64,000 nucleotides of DNA. Source: Peptoniphilus harei (GTDB lineage: Bacteria > Bacillota > Clostridia > Tissierellales > Peptoniphilaceae). The notes under the pieces were generated by a model. That model worked only from the letters and a program-made list of their open reading frames with translations, did not search any database and was not told the DNA's origin. Shown here piece by piece: positions 43,688 through 53,004 of this stretch. The position numbers were made by a program, and so were the translations under genes. The first letter of the stretch is position 1, and every line of letters begins with the position of its first letter. The DNA lies in contig NZ_UATM01000032.1 in assembly GCF_900454685.1 (NCBI RefSeq), positions 1,612,001-1,676,000 of the forward strand. The letters are read 5' to 3'.

Positions 43688-44308
43688 TCACCTTTTTATA
43701 TAAGAAATTATTTTTTCAATTGTCTCTTCAGCATTTAAGTCTGTACTGTCAATTAAAATTGCATCTTCTGTTTGAATAAGTGGAGAATTTTCCCTGTGAG
43801 AGTCATTATAATCTCTCACTTTTAAGTCCTCTAAAATTTCATCAAAAGATACCTTGTCGTCATCAATTTGCTTATACCTTCTCATGGCACGAGTCTTGAC
43901 ATCAGCAGTTAAGAAAAACTTGTATTCAGCGTCTTTTAATACAACTGAGCCAATATCTCTTCCCTCCATGACAACGTCCTTGTCACTTGCAATTTCTCTT
44001 TGCATCTTCACGAGATAGTCTCTAATAATTTTCTTTTTGGACATCTCTGAAGTCTTGTTAGAAATTTCATTTTCTCTTATTTCCTTTGAGACATCTCTTC
44101 CATCAAGAAAAATTTTATCTCCCTCAAAAGATATTTTTGTGTTTTTAAGAATATCTTCATAAGAAGACTCATCTTCCTTTAGAAGCTTAAGGGTAATAGC
44201 CCTATACATAGCTCCTGTGTCAACGTATAAGACCCCAAGTCTCTTTGCAATTTCCTTTGCAAGAGAACTTTTCCCTGAGCCTGCTGGTCCATCTATTGCA
44301 ATTTTCAT
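43688..44308 (-). CDS. cmk: Cytidylate kinase
   Basis: A 206-residue (d)CMP kinase: P-loop IDGPAGSGKSS near residue 5, LYVDTGAMYRAI near 27, MEGRDIGSVVL near 117 and the lid arginines RRYKQ near 150. It phosphorylates CMP and dCMP with ATP. The start is the ATG at 44306-44308, with GGAGG five bases upstream; a TTG four codons earlier lies inside the SD region and is rejected. It is first in its operon, with a promoter and a terminator-like leader hairpin directly in front. Confidence 0.97.
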   Translation of the reverse strand: MKIAIDGPAGSGKSSLAKEIAKRLGVLYVDTGAMYRAITLKLLKEDESSYEDILKNTKISFEGDKIFLDGRDVSKEIRENEISNKTSEMSKKKIIRDYLVKMQREIASDKDVVMEGRDIGSVVLKDAEYKFFLTADVKTRAMRRYKQIDDDKVSFDEILEDLKVRDYNDSHRENSPLIQTEDAILIDSTDLNAEETIEKIISYIKR

Positions 44309-44318
44309 TTTTACCTCC

Positions 44319-44345
44319 AAAAAAAATCACTACTTAGCGTAGTGA
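44319..44345 (-). terminator. Terminator-like hairpin in front of cmk
   Basis: TCACTAC (minus strand) pairs with GTAGTGA around loop GCTAA and is followed by eight T; the T tract runs directly into the cmk SD. It sits downstream of both the flavoprotein gene and the cmk promoter, so it should end the long upstream operon but would also face the cmk transcript. Confidence 0.8.
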
Positions 44346-44359
44346 CTCTTATCATTGTT

Positions 44360-44388
44360 ATTATATTTTATTTTTGAAAATAAGTAAA
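44360..44388 (-). promoter_or_regulatory. Promoter of the cmk-plsC-ispH operon
   Basis: TTTACT (44383-44388), a 17-bp spacer and perfect TATAAT (44360-44365) on the minus strand. Start of transcription is expected near 44353, about 8 nt before the hairpin. Confidence 0.65.
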
Positions 44389-44391
44389 GGC

Positions 44392-45582
44392 TTAGAGATT
44401 GATGCCGCAGGAGTAGCCAGTTGAATTTGCAATTTGAATATTAAATCCACCTGTTAGTCCATCGATATCTATGACTTCACCAATAAAGTATAAGCCTTTA
44501 ACAAGTTTTGACTCCATAGTCTTTGGGTCAATATCCTTAACGTCTATTCCGCCACTAGTTACTATTGCCCTGTCAATATCATCGAGACTAGCAAAAATTA
44601 ATTTAAAGTTTTTAATTGTCTTTACAAGCTCTTCTCTTTCTTCTTTTGTAATTTGATTTATCTTTTTGTCTCCAGGAATTTTTGCAGAATCAAGAACATA
44701 AGCAATCAAATCTCTTGGAAGAAGATTTCTTATCACATTTTCAATATTTTTATTTTGATTATCTTCAAAATCTCTCAAGATCCTATTATCCAACTTTTCT
44801 TTTGAAAGGGCTGGCTTTAAGTCCAGATAAAGTTCAAAATCATTAAGTCTATTAATTTTGCTTGAAGTCGTTAGGACAATGGGACCTGATATTCCCCTGT
44901 GAGTGAAGAGCATCTCACCAAATTCTCTAGAAATAACTTTTTTATCTTTCTCAACTCTTAATTCAACATTTTTTAGGCTAAGTCCTGCTAGTTCAAAATT
45001 ATTTGAGAGATTAATTCCAATTAGTCCTGGCTTGGGCTCAATGATTTTATGACCAAACTCTTTTCCAAATTTGTAGCCGTCCCCAGTTGACCCTGTGAGT
45101 TTATAAGAGATACCGCCACTTGCAATTACCACCTTATCAAATTTTTCTCTGTCATTTAAGATAAAGGTCTCTCCATCTTTTTTTATGGACGTAACTTCTG
45201 TATTAAGTCTAACTTCAACCCCAACTTGTCTAAGCTTTTTCTCATAGGCCTTGATGACATCAGATGATTTGTCACTTGCTGGGAAGACCCTGTTCCCTCT
45301 TTCAACTTTTAGTGGCAGGCCTAGGTCTTCAAAGTAGTAATAAGTTGTGAATGGTGAAAAAGAATAAATTGATGAGAACATAAAGGAAGGGTTTCTCACA
45401 AGATTTTTCATAAAATCTTTTTCGTCTGTGTAGTTTGTTAGATTGCACCTTCCCTTGCCAGTGATAAATAGTTTTTTGCCAAGTTTTTCATTTTTTTCAA
45501 AGAGGACAACTTCATGATTTTCTCCTGCCTTAATGGCACACATCATGCCGGCTGGTCCTCCTCCTATAATTCCAATTCTCAT
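44392..45582 (-). CDS. NAD(P)/FAD-dependent oxidoreductase (HI0933/BaiN family)
   Basis: A 396-residue flavoprotein beginning IGIIGGGPAGMMCAIKAG, a dinucleotide-binding motif, with the family-typical GKKLFITGKGRCNLTN near 35, the FTHRGISGP segment near 225 and the C-terminal GGIDVKDIDPKTMESK near 343 and GGFNIQ near 380. Members include BaiN-like enzymes and YhiN; the natural substrate is unknown here. It overlaps mnmM by ATGA and is the last gene of the long asp23-nusB operon. Confidence 0.93.
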   Translation of the reverse strand: MRIGIIGGGPAGMMCAIKAGENHEVVLFEKNEKLGKKLFITGKGRCNLTNYTDEKDFMKNLVRNPSFMFSSIYSFSPFTTYYYFEDLGLPLKVERGNRVFPASDKSSDVIKAYEKKLRQVGVEVRLNTEVTSIKKDGETFILNDREKFDKVVIASGGISYKLTGSTGDGYKFGKEFGHKIIEPKPGLIGINLSNNFELAGLSLKNVELRVEKDKKVISREFGEMLFTHRGISGPIVLTTSSKINRLNDFELYLDLKPALSKEKLDNRILRDFEDNQNKNIENVIRNLLPRDLIAYVLDSAKIPGDKKINQITKEEREELVKTIKNFKLIFASLDDIDRAIVTSGGIDVKDIDPKTMESKLVKGLYFIGEVIDIDGLTGGFNIQIANSTGYSCGINL

Positions 45583-46133
45583 CTAGTCACCTTCTTTTCG
45601 ATTAAGTAAACAATGGGTGGATTGTGTTTTTGATTATAGAATTCTCTCTTCTCTACTTTAAAAATTTTTTGATCAAGAGTTTTTAAAAATTCATCGACGC
45701 CTTCTCTCTCTTCAAAAGAGTTTTCGTGACCCAAGTATGAAACTACAATTATTATTCCAGCTTCATTTATTCTGTCTGTTGTCTTTTTCAGTGACTCAAT
45801 AGTTGAGTCTCTTAAAGTTGTAATCTTTTTATCAGAACCTGGCAAAAATCCTAAATTATAAATTACCAGGTCAAAACTCTTTAGTCTATCAATATTTGCA
45901 TGGGAGTCCAAAAATAATTCAAAATTTTTATAATCTTTTAATAATCCTTTAGTCTTATTAATGGCCTCCTCTTGGACGTCAAATCCATAGACAAATCCAT
46001 TTTGTCCAACAGCTTCTAAGAGCTTCAATGTGTCATTGCCCTTGCCAACAGTTGCATCAACTGCAATTTTTCCTAAAAAATTATGAGATAGGACTTCATC
46101 CACTATCTCATAATACTTTTCTTTCACTATCAT
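45579..46133 (-). CDS. mnmM: tRNA (mnm5s2U34)-methyltransferase MnmM (YtqB family)
   Basis: A 184-residue class I SAM methyltransferase of the YtqB type. The SAM motif AVDATVGKGNDTLKL lies near residue 24, the family block YNLGFLPGSDKKITT near 93 and the C-terminal NQKHNPPIVYLIEK near 167. In Bacillus subtilis this protein completes mnm5s2U34 in the tRNA wobble position. It overlaps rluB and the BaiN-like gene by ATGA at both ends, so translation is coupled. Confidence 0.88.
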   Translation of the reverse strand: MIVKEKYYEIVDEVLSHNFLGKIAVDATVGKGNDTLKLLEAVGQNGFVYGFDVQEEAINKTKGLLKDYKNFELFLDSHANIDRLKSFDLVIYNLGFLPGSDKKITTLRDSTIESLKKTTDRINEAGIIIVVSYLGHENSFEEREGVDEFLKTLDQKIFKVEKREFYNQKHNPPIVYLIEKKVTR

Positions 46134-46837
46134 TTTAATCCCTTTAGATATTTAACTTCTTTTTCATTTAGATATCTGTAGTTGCCTGGCTCAAGGTCTA
46201 AGAGCTGGATTTCTCCCATGGAAATTCTCTTTAGCTTCTTAACCTTATGGCCAATATAATCAAACATCCTCTTAACTTGATGGTTTTGTCCTTCAAAAAT
46301 TTCTATTTCAAGAATGGAATCTTGCTTGAAGGATTTTAAAATTTTTAAATTTGCTGGAGAAGTTTTTAAGTCCCTAATGTCAAGACCTTCTCTTAAGAGA
46401 GAAAGCTCACGGGCATTGGGAGTCCCCTCAACAGTTACAATATATTTTTTCCCAATTTTATATCTTGGGTGCATCATGATATTTGCAAGTTGACCGTCAT
46501 TTGTTAGAAAAACTAGGCCAGTTGTGTCAATATCAAGCCTTCCCACTGGGTAAACCCTGTAATCATCGGGCACAAGATCAGTGACAGTTGGCCTGTCTTT
46601 TTCATCTGATGCAGAAGTTACAACTCCTATGGGCTTATTTAAAATCATATAAACTTTTTTGCCTTCAAGTGTTAATCTTTTTCCATCGAGGTAAACCCTA
46701 TCTACGTTGGGATCAACCTTTGTTCCAAGTTCTGTCACAACCTTGTCGTTAACTCTAACAAGTCCCTGCTTTATAAATTCTTCGCACTTTCTTCTCGATG
46801 CAGCTCCACAATGAGCCATATATTTTTGTAATCTCAA
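46130..46837 (-). CDS. rluB: 23S rRNA pseudouridine synthase (RluB family)
   Basis: A 235-residue enzyme with an N-terminal S4 domain (RLQKYMAHCGAASRRKCEEF) and a catalytic domain with GRLDIDTTGLVFLTND near 98, whose Asp is the nucleophile. It makes pseudouridine in helix 89 of 23S rRNA (RluB) or a near position. The start codon is a TTG that overlaps the scpB stop (TTGA), with AGGAGG about nine bases before. The scpA-scpB-rluB order is conserved in Firmicutes. Confidence 0.94.
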   Translation of the reverse strand: MRLQKYMAHCGAASRRKCEEFIKQGLVRVNDKVVTELGTKVDPNVDRVYLDGKRLTLEGKKVYMILNKPIGVVTSASDEKDRPTVTDLVPDDYRVYPVGRLDIDTTGLVFLTNDGQLANIMMHPRYKIGKKYIVTVEGTPNARELSLLREGLDIRDLKTSPANLKILKSFKQDSILEIEIFEGQNHQVKRMFDYIGHKVKKLKRISMGEIQLLDLEPGNYRYLNEKEVKYLKGLK

Positions 46838-47361
46838 TTAGATTCCTCCTCTAATTCCTTTAAGTCAGGTAGCTCTTCCAAGTTTTCCATCCCAAATTTT
46901 TGTAGAAATTTTTCTGTTGTTGAATAGAGATTAGGGTGACCAATCCTATCTAATTTGCCAGAAATTTCTATTAAATCAAAATCCAAAAGTCCCTTAATAG
47001 TTGAGTCGCAGTTAACTCCCCTTAGTTCTTCTACCTCTAACTTTGTCACTGGCTGCTTGTAGGCAATAATAGAAAGAGTCTCAAGGGCAGGCTTTGAAAG
47101 ATTTTTTTCATTTTTTTCTTGTATCAAGTTTTTTAAGTAGGGCTCATTTTCTTGCTTAGTTCCCAGTTGAAACTTCCCGTCAACTTCCCTAAGCCTTAGG
47201 CCCGATGTCTCGTCCTTATAATTTTCTTTCATCTCCAAAAGAATTTCTCTCGCATAGTCCTTCCTAAGTTCTAAGGTAGATGCAAGATCCTCTAAGCTTA
47301 TGGGATCGCCCCAGATGAAAAGAATTGATTCAATTATTGATTTCAGCCTGTTCCTGTCCAT
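46834..47361 (-). CDS. scpB: Segregation and condensation protein B
   Basis: A 175-residue winged-helix protein, the kleisin-associated subunit of the SMC-ScpAB condensin. Typical segments are RLKSIIESILFIWGDPIS at the N-terminus, LETLSIIAYKQPVTKLEVEELRG near 92 and the C-terminal TTEKFLQKFGM. It overlaps the scpA end by 32 bp and the rluB start by 4 bp. Length is normal. Confidence 0.96.
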   Translation of the reverse strand: MDRNRLKSIIESILFIWGDPISLEDLASTLELRKDYAREILLEMKENYKDETSGLRLREVDGKFQLGTKQENEPYLKNLIQEKNEKNLSKPALETLSIIAYKQPVTKLEVEELRGVNCDSTIKGLLDFDLIEISGKLDRIGHPNLYSTTEKFLQKFGMENLEELPDLKELEEESN

Positions 47362-48076
47362 TGTACTCTCTCTCTTTTATTAAAATATCTGCAAAATTAT
47401 CACTTTGATCTGCATAAATATATTCATTCTTAATAAGTTCCAACATTCCCAAAAAATAAGTGATGACATCCACCTTGTAAACTATATCATGAAGCAAATC
47501 GCTAAATTTTATCTCCTTATTCTTGTGGAGGGCAAGTTTAATCTTTCTGGCAGCATCTTCCACCTTGAAATATTCTCTTTCAATTCCCACAACTTCCTTG
47601 TCCTTATATCTTTTTAAAATATTAAAAAAAGCAAGGGAAAGTTTATCAACGTTAGAATCCTTTAAAAAGTCCAGCTCATTCATGGAAAATATTTCTGTCC
47701 TAAGCTTATAAAAGGACTTTGACTCATATTCTTCCTGAACTTTTAAAATTTCTGAAGCTTCCTTATACCTTTTATATTCCAAGAGACTCTCCACCAAATC
47801 TTGCCTCGGGTCATCTTCAACCTCCCCATCTTCATCAAGCTCCTCCTTCTTTGGAAGGAGCATCTTTGACTTTATCTCCAAAAGAGTTGAAGCCATTAAA
47901 ATAAAATCTGAAGTGAGAGTTAGGTTTAACTTCTTCATGTTCTCAATGTATTTTAAAAATTCTTCAGTAATTTTAAAAATCGGTATGTCGTAAATATCTA
48001 TTTCATTTTCTTTTATTAAATCTAAAAGAAGATCCATTGGACCTTCATAAGTTTTTAAAACAATATTGTATTCCAT
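47330..48076 (-). CDS. scpA: Segregation and condensation protein A
   Basis: A 248-residue kleisin. The N-terminal YEGPMDLLLDLIKENEIDIYDI is the hallmark segment, and a C-terminal winged helix (FSDLLHDI... VITYFLGMLELIK) binds the SMC head. It bridges SMC heads and organises chromosome segregation. It overlaps the membrane protease gene by 22 bp and the scpB start by 32 bp, so the three are tightly coupled. Confidence 0.96.
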   Translation of the reverse strand: MEYNIVLKTYEGPMDLLLDLIKENEIDIYDIPIFKITEEFLKYIENMKKLNLTLTSDFILMASTLLEIKSKMLLPKKEELDEDGEVEDDPRQDLVESLLEYKRYKEASEILKVQEEYESKSFYKLRTEIFSMNELDFLKDSNVDKLSLAFFNILKRYKDKEVVGIEREYFKVEDAARKIKLALHKNKEIKFSDLLHDIVYKVDVITYFLGMLELIKNEYIYADQSDNFADILIKEREYNGQEQAEINN

Positions 48077-48687
48077 AAATTAATTCCTAAAGAAATAATT
48101 CCATTGATTATTCCATAGACAATTGGTCCAATAAATTTGTCAACAAGTCCAGAAAAAATCATTATAACTAATACAAAATAAAAATATTTTTCATACTTAT
48201 AAAACTTGTATTCTAAATTTTCTGGCAAAAATGTCGCCAAGACCTTTGACCCATCAAGTGGTGGAAGAGGCACAAGATTAAAGACTCCAAGCATAATATT
48301 GTACCAAAAGATTGATGTGAAAAGAGGCACCAAGGCAGATGACTTGTAATTTAAGTAGACTAAAATTATTCCAGAAATTAGTCCAAGAACAAAATTTGTG
48401 AAGACTCCTGCAAGAGAAACTAAAAGTGATGCTACTTTCCTATTTCCTTTAAATCTATAAGGATTAATAGGCACGGCCTTTGCCCAGCCAAACCTAAAAA
48501 TAACCATAGAAATTAAACCCACAGGGTCAATGTGATGCAGTGGGTTTAAGCTAAGTCTTCCGTCATCCTTTGCAGTTGTATCACCACAGAGATAGGCCAC
48601 GTAACCGTGAGCTATCTCGTGAGGAATTATTGCCACCATTAGGGCAACAATATTTATTAGTATTGATACAATATCTAAGTTATTCAT
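48055..48687 (-). CDS. Site-2 protease family zinc metalloprotease (M50)
   Basis: A 210-residue membrane protein with about five helices. The zinc motif PHEIAHGY (HExxH) lies near residue 22 and the third ligand is in NLVPLPPLDGSKVL near 140. It fits the short stand-alone M50 group with unknown substrates. I start it at the ATG of 48685-48687, one base after the nucleoside phosphorylase stop; a TTG at 48696 is an alternative start. It precedes scpA, an order common in Firmicutes. Confidence 0.92.
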   Translation of the reverse strand: MNNLDIVSILINIVALMVAIIPHEIAHGYVAYLCGDTTAKDDGRLSLNPLHHIDPVGLISMVIFRFGWAKAVPINPYRFKGNRKVASLLVSLAGVFTNFVLGLISGIILVYLNYKSSALVPLFTSIFWYNIMLGVFNLVPLPPLDGSKVLATFLPENLEYKFYKYEKYFYFVLVIMIFSGLVDKFIGPIVYGIINGIISLGINLWNTILF

Positions 48688-48688
48688 C

Positions 48689-49990
48689 TCAATCAATCTC
48701 TTCTATAATTAATTTGTAATCTTCCTTTATATCAGAAAAAGCATAGGCAGCCTTAATTCTCTTAATTGCTCCCTCAACTTCATTTTCCTTTTCAGTGTAA
48801 ATTGTCGCAAGTTTATCGCCCTTTTCTACAAGGTCTCCAATTTTTTTGTGAAGGTAAATTCCTGCGCTTAGGTCAAGCACATCATCTTTCTTGTGTCTTC
48901 CAGCTCCCAAGTCTCTTGATGCTATTCCAATTTCAATTGCCTCAATGGACTTTACATAGCCAGACTCTTCTGCATAAATTTCTTTAATAATTGAAGATTT
49001 TTTAAACTTGTCTGTATCATCGATGTAAGTCTTGTCTCCACCTTGTAGTTCAACCATTTCTTTGAACTTTTCAATTGCAGATCCATCACTTATTTTACCT
49101 TCAAGAACTTTTATTGCCTCTTCTTCAGAAGATGAAATTCCTTCCATCATCATTAGTTTAGCTCCAATTCTTAAAGCAATATCTTTTAGATGACCTTCCT
49201 TTTTTCCCTTTAGGATATTTATAGCTTCAATAACTTCTAGGCTGTTACCTATGGCATCTCCAAGAGGTTCTTCCATAGAAGTTATAATTGCCTTAGTATT
49301 ACGTCCGAATTTTTTGCCTAGCTCTACCATTAATTTTGATAATTCTACTGCTGATGGAACGTCCTTCATAAAGGCACCATTTCCAACCTTAACATCTAGG
49401 ACTAGGGCATCTGTACCTAGGGCAATCTTCTTTGAAAGAATAGATGATGCTATTAGGCTGACATTGTCTACAGTTGCCGTTGCATCCCTTAGGGCATAGA
49501 GAAGTTTGTCTGCAGGAACGATGTTTTCTGTTTGACCAATTACTGCAATATTGGATTTTTTTAGGATTTCAATAAAATCTCTTCCACCAATATTTATGGC
49601 AAAGCCAGGAATTGCTTCTAATTTGTCAAGCGTTCCGCCTGTGTGACCAAGTCCTCTTCCACTCATCTTTGCAAAAACAAGCCCCACTGATGCAAGTAAA
49701 GGTCCTAAGACTAAGGTTACTGTGTCTCCAACCCCACCTGTTGAGTGCTTGTCAACTTTTGATCCAGGAACTTCTGATAAATCTACAGTTTCTCCTGAGT
49801 CAATCATTGCCTTTGTAAGATAGTATGTTTCATCTAAATTCAACTTATTAAAATAAATAGCCATTAAAAATGCAGAAACTTGGTAATCAGGAATTTCTCC
49901 CTTTACATAATTTTCTACAAAAAATTCTATTTCATTTTGATTTAAAACTTTATTTTCTTTTTTCTTTTGAATAATATCTAAAAAATTCAT
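48689..49990 (-). CDS. pdp: Pyrimidine-nucleoside phosphorylase
   Basis: A 433-residue phosphorylase of the thymidine/pyrimidine nucleoside type. The phosphate site KHSTGGVGDT near 83, the family signature MSGRGLGHTGGTLDKLE near 109, YALRDATATVDN near 164 and C-terminal biotinyl-like lobe are visible. It cleaves uridine and thymidine-type nucleosides to base and (deoxy)ribose-1-phosphate. Its ATG overlaps the purine phosphorylase stop (TAATG), giving a paired salvage module with nudF. Confidence 0.95.
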   Translation of the reverse strand: MNFLDIIQKKKENKVLNQNEIEFFVENYVKGEIPDYQVSAFLMAIYFNKLNLDETYYLTKAMIDSGETVDLSEVPGSKVDKHSTGGVGDTVTLVLGPLLASVGLVFAKMSGRGLGHTGGTLDKLEAIPGFAINIGGRDFIEILKKSNIAVIGQTENIVPADKLLYALRDATATVDNVSLIASSILSKKIALGTDALVLDVKVGNGAFMKDVPSAVELSKLMVELGKKFGRNTKAIITSMEEPLGDAIGNSLEVIEAINILKGKKEGHLKDIALRIGAKLMMMEGISSSEEEAIKVLEGKISDGSAIEKFKEMVELQGGDKTYIDDTDKFKKSSIIKEIYAEESGYVKSIEAIEIGIASRDLGAGRHKKDDVLDLSAGIYLHKKIGDLVEKGDKLATIYTEKENEVEGAIKRIKAAYAFSDIKEDYKLIIEEID

Positions 49991-50790
49991 TAAATTTCCT
50001 CGATTATTTCTTTTAATAGTTCTTTAAATTTACCTGCGACTTCTTGGCCAACTTCTACAACTTCTGTGTGGTCAAGAGGAGTGTCTAATATGCCTGTAGA
50101 CATATTTGTTATAGTTGAAATACCTAGGATTTTTAGGCCCCTGTGTCTTGCAATAATCGCTTCAGGTACAGTACTCATACCAACAGCATCAGCTCCAAGT
50201 ATCCTTGCCATTCTTACTTCAGCTGCAGTTTCGTAAGATGGTCCTGTGAAGTACATGTAAACTCCCTCTTGAATATCAATGCCAAGTTTTTTTGCAGACT
50301 TTTCCGCAACTTCAATGAGGTCTTTGTTATAAAGATCTGTCATGTCAGGAAATCTTGGTCCAAGGTCTTCATCATTTGGTCCAATAAGCGGATTCTTACC
50401 CATTAGGTTAATGTGATCATTTATAATCATAAGATCTGCTGGTTCAAAGTCAGTGTTAACTCCACCTGCTGCGTTTGTTAGGATTAGAGTTTTTATTCCT
50501 AGACCTGCAAGAACTTCTATTGGATAAACAACTTCCTTGATATCATAACCTTCGTAGTAGTGAATTCTTCCCTTCATTACGCAAACTTCTTTTGAATTAA
50601 TTTTTCCAAAAATTAGTTTACCATCATGTCCCTTAACTGTAGAAACTGGAAAACCAGGAATTTCTGTATAAGGAATCTCGATTTTATCTTCAATGGAATC
50701 GGCAAAATCACCTAGGCCAGATCCCAATACAATTCCAATTTCAGGCTGATTTTTTATTTTTCCTTTTATATAGTCAATCGATTTATTCAT
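49990..50790 (-). CDS. Purine-nucleoside phosphorylase
   Basis: A 266-residue class I (trimeric) enzyme cleaving inosine and guanosine. Motifs are IGIVLGSGLGDFAD near 20, the GRIHYYEGY phosphate-site region near 72, LTNAAGGVN near 103, and GVYMYFTGPSYETAAEVRM with the purine-site Glu near 175-192. The start is the ATG at 50788-50790 behind AGGAGG; a longer reading to 50832 has no SD and overlaps nudF. It is coupled to the pyrimidine phosphorylase gene. Confidence 0.95.
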   Translation of the reverse strand: MNKSIDYIKGKIKNQPEIGIVLGSGLGDFADSIEDKIEIPYTEIPGFPVSTVKGHDGKLIFGKINSKEVCVMKGRIHYYEGYDIKEVVYPIEVLAGLGIKTLILTNAAGGVNTDFEPADLMIINDHINLMGKNPLIGPNDEDLGPRFPDMTDLYNKDLIEVAEKSAKKLGIDIQEGVYMYFTGPSYETAAEVRMARILGADAVGMSTVPEAIIARHRGLKILGISTITNMSTGILDTPLDHTEVVEVGQEVAGKFKELLKEIIEEI

Positions 50791-50821
50791 TGTTCCTCCT
50801 AAAGTTATTGTAGTAAAGAAT

Positions 50822-51334
50822 TCATGCCACACTTTTTGAGTCGTTTATCTCTCCTAAGCTAACAAGTTTTAAGGCTTCCTCAAATTTTATTTTTTCAACA
50901 GAAAGATGCTCAAACTCATCAAGGTCTTGGTCGCCTAAAGTCAAGTCTTCTGCATAAAAAATAAATAATTTTTCATTAGTAAAACCTGGAGAAGAATAAA
51001 TTTCTGCAAGATAGTCAGACTTCTTGGCATCATAGCCAGTTTCTTCTTTGAGTTCTCTTAAGGCAGCCTTTTGAGGTTCCTCTCCAAAATCAACCATACC
51101 AGCTGGTATTTCGTAGATCTCCTTATCAATAGCCTTCCTATATTGTTTTATAAGTATAATTTCATCTTCTTCAGTTATGGCAACTATGCCCACAGAAGGC
51201 TGTCTTTCCACTATTTCTCTCTTAGTGTACTTTTGTCCCTCCATCTCAACAGTATCAACCCTTAGTTGCAGGACCTTACCGTCAAAGATTTTTGTTGATT
51301 TCATAGTTCTTTCTTCATAATTTGAATTTGTCAT
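50822..51334 (-). CDS. nudF: Nudix hydrolase, ADP-ribose pyrophosphatase type
   Basis: A 170-residue Nudix protein. The Nudix box is GEEPQKAALRELKEETGYD near residue 77, and YSSPGFTNEKLFIF near 101 is typical of the NudF (ADP-ribose pyrophosphatase) subgroup. It turns ADP-ribose to AMP and ribose-5-phosphate, which fits its place next to two nucleoside phosphorylase genes. It lies immediately after recN in the long operon; the gap to the purine phosphorylase start is 31 bp. Confidence 0.9.
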   Translation of the reverse strand: MTNSNYEERTMKSTKIFDGKVLQLRVDTVEMEGQKYTKREIVERQPSVGIVAITEEDEIILIKQYRKAIDKEIYEIPAGMVDFGEEPQKAALRELKEETGYDAKKSDYLAEIYSSPGFTNEKLFIFYAEDLTLGDQDLDEFEHLSVEKIKFEEALKLVSLGEINDSKSVA

Positions 51335-52997
51335 TTAATCACCAATCATTTCCTTTGCAGTTTCAATTGCAATTTCACTTATATTCATACCGCCAATTAA
51401 TCTAGCAACTTCATTAACTCTCTCGTCGTAGCTTAATTTGTCAATTGTAGAAATTGTGCTATTGTTAACCACATCTTTTTTTATTGCAAAGTGCGTGTCC
51501 GCAAGGGCAACAATTTGTGGCAAGTGAGAAATTACTATAACTTGTCTATCTTTTGAAACTTCCTTTATCTTGTTTCCAACTATTTGAGCTGTCTTTCCAC
51601 TTATACCCGTATCTATCTCATCAAACACAAGTGTAGGGATATTGTCCTTTTCTGCAATTATGGACTTAAAGCCAAGCATAATTCTTGACATTTCACCACC
51701 AGATGCCACCTTTGCCATTGGCATAAGATCTTGGCCAAGGTTGGGCGCGATTAAGAATTCAATCTTGTCAATCCCATCAAAGGAAAGGTCTTTTTCTTTT
51801 ATATCAATCTTAAACTTAGCGTCTTTAATATTTAACTTGTTGATCTCTTCTTCAACTTTTTTCTCGAGAATCCTTGCAGTCTTTTTCCTATTTTGGCTAA
51901 TTTTTTCCGCAAGTATTAAGGCTTCCTTCTCTTTTTCTTTGATTTTCTTTAAAAGTTTATTTAAATTATCTTCAAAGTTTTGCAAAAATCTAAGTCTCTC
52001 GCTTATTTCATCGAAGAAGATAGTTATAGCCTTAACATTATTTCCATACTTTAATTTTAAATTGTTTACAAGGTCTATTCTTTCTTTTAAAAATTGTAAT
52101 CTTTCCTCGTCAATTTCACTAGTATTTATATACCTGTCAAGGTCCTTTGCAATATCAGATATCCTAAATCTTATATCCTCTAGGTTTTCTTCCATTTCTT
52201 TTAAGTCCTTGTTGTAGCTTGTGACGTCAACCACATTGGCAATCACCCTGTCCAAAATGTCTTCAAGAGAACTTGTCTCGTAGCCTTCATTTATTAAAGA
52301 CTTAGCTTCAGATAATTTTATCAAAGTGTCTGTCATATTGTTTAGGGCATTGAAGTCATCATAAAGTTCTTCATCGTCATAGTCACTCAGACCTGCATCT
52401 TCAATTTCTTTTATTTGGTACTCAAGAAGGTCAATTTCCCTGTCTTTATTTTGTTCCATATTGGACTTTTCATTATATTCATTTTTTAAAGAATTTATTT
52501 TTTTCTACAAGTTCTTTTAAATCATCAAGTAGTTGTCTCTGACCCTTGCCTGAAAAGTCATCGATCAACTTCAATTGATTTTTGTTGTCCATTAGGGAAA
52601 TAGATTCATGCTGAGCAAAAATATCGATAAGATGGCTGGAGATTTTTGATAAAATTTGAGATGTAACAGTCCTGTTGTTGACCCTAGTAATGCTTGGTCC
52701 CTTTTCACGAATCTCCTTTGAAACAACAACTAAATCTCCTGAATCAATTCCATATTCAAGAAGAAGGTTCTTAGTTTCTTCATCATAAGAAGAAAAAACT
52801 GCCTCAATAAAGGCCCTGTCCTTACCTTTCTTTATAATATCCTTGTTGGCCCTTTGACCAAGGACAAGACCAAGGGAGTCGATAATAATTGACTTACCTG
52901 AACCTGTTTCTCCTGTTAAAACATTGAGACCAGATTCAAATTCTATTTTCATATTTTCAATTATTGCAAAATTCTCGATATTTAACTCTAAAAGCAT
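51335..52997 (-). pseudogene. recN: DNA repair ATPase RecN, interrupted by a frameshift
   Basis: RecN is an SMC-like ATPase for double-strand-break repair. The N-terminal piece (52479-52997, 172 residues) has Walker A GETGSGKS (29-36) and stops at a TGA. The rest (ATG at 52459, 374 residues to 51335) has the signature VASGGEMSRIM and Walker B FDEIDTGISG. Total length is 1663 nt, exactly one base more than 554 codons. Removing one A from the A7 tract at 52498-52504 gives a continuous protein of about 553 residues (normal for RecN) that reads LVEKINSLKNEYNEKSNMEQ across the joint. Possible causes: sequencing error, real mutation or slippage. The two halves look fully conserved. Confidence 0.88.
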
Positions 52998-53004
52998 ATT
53001 TCAC

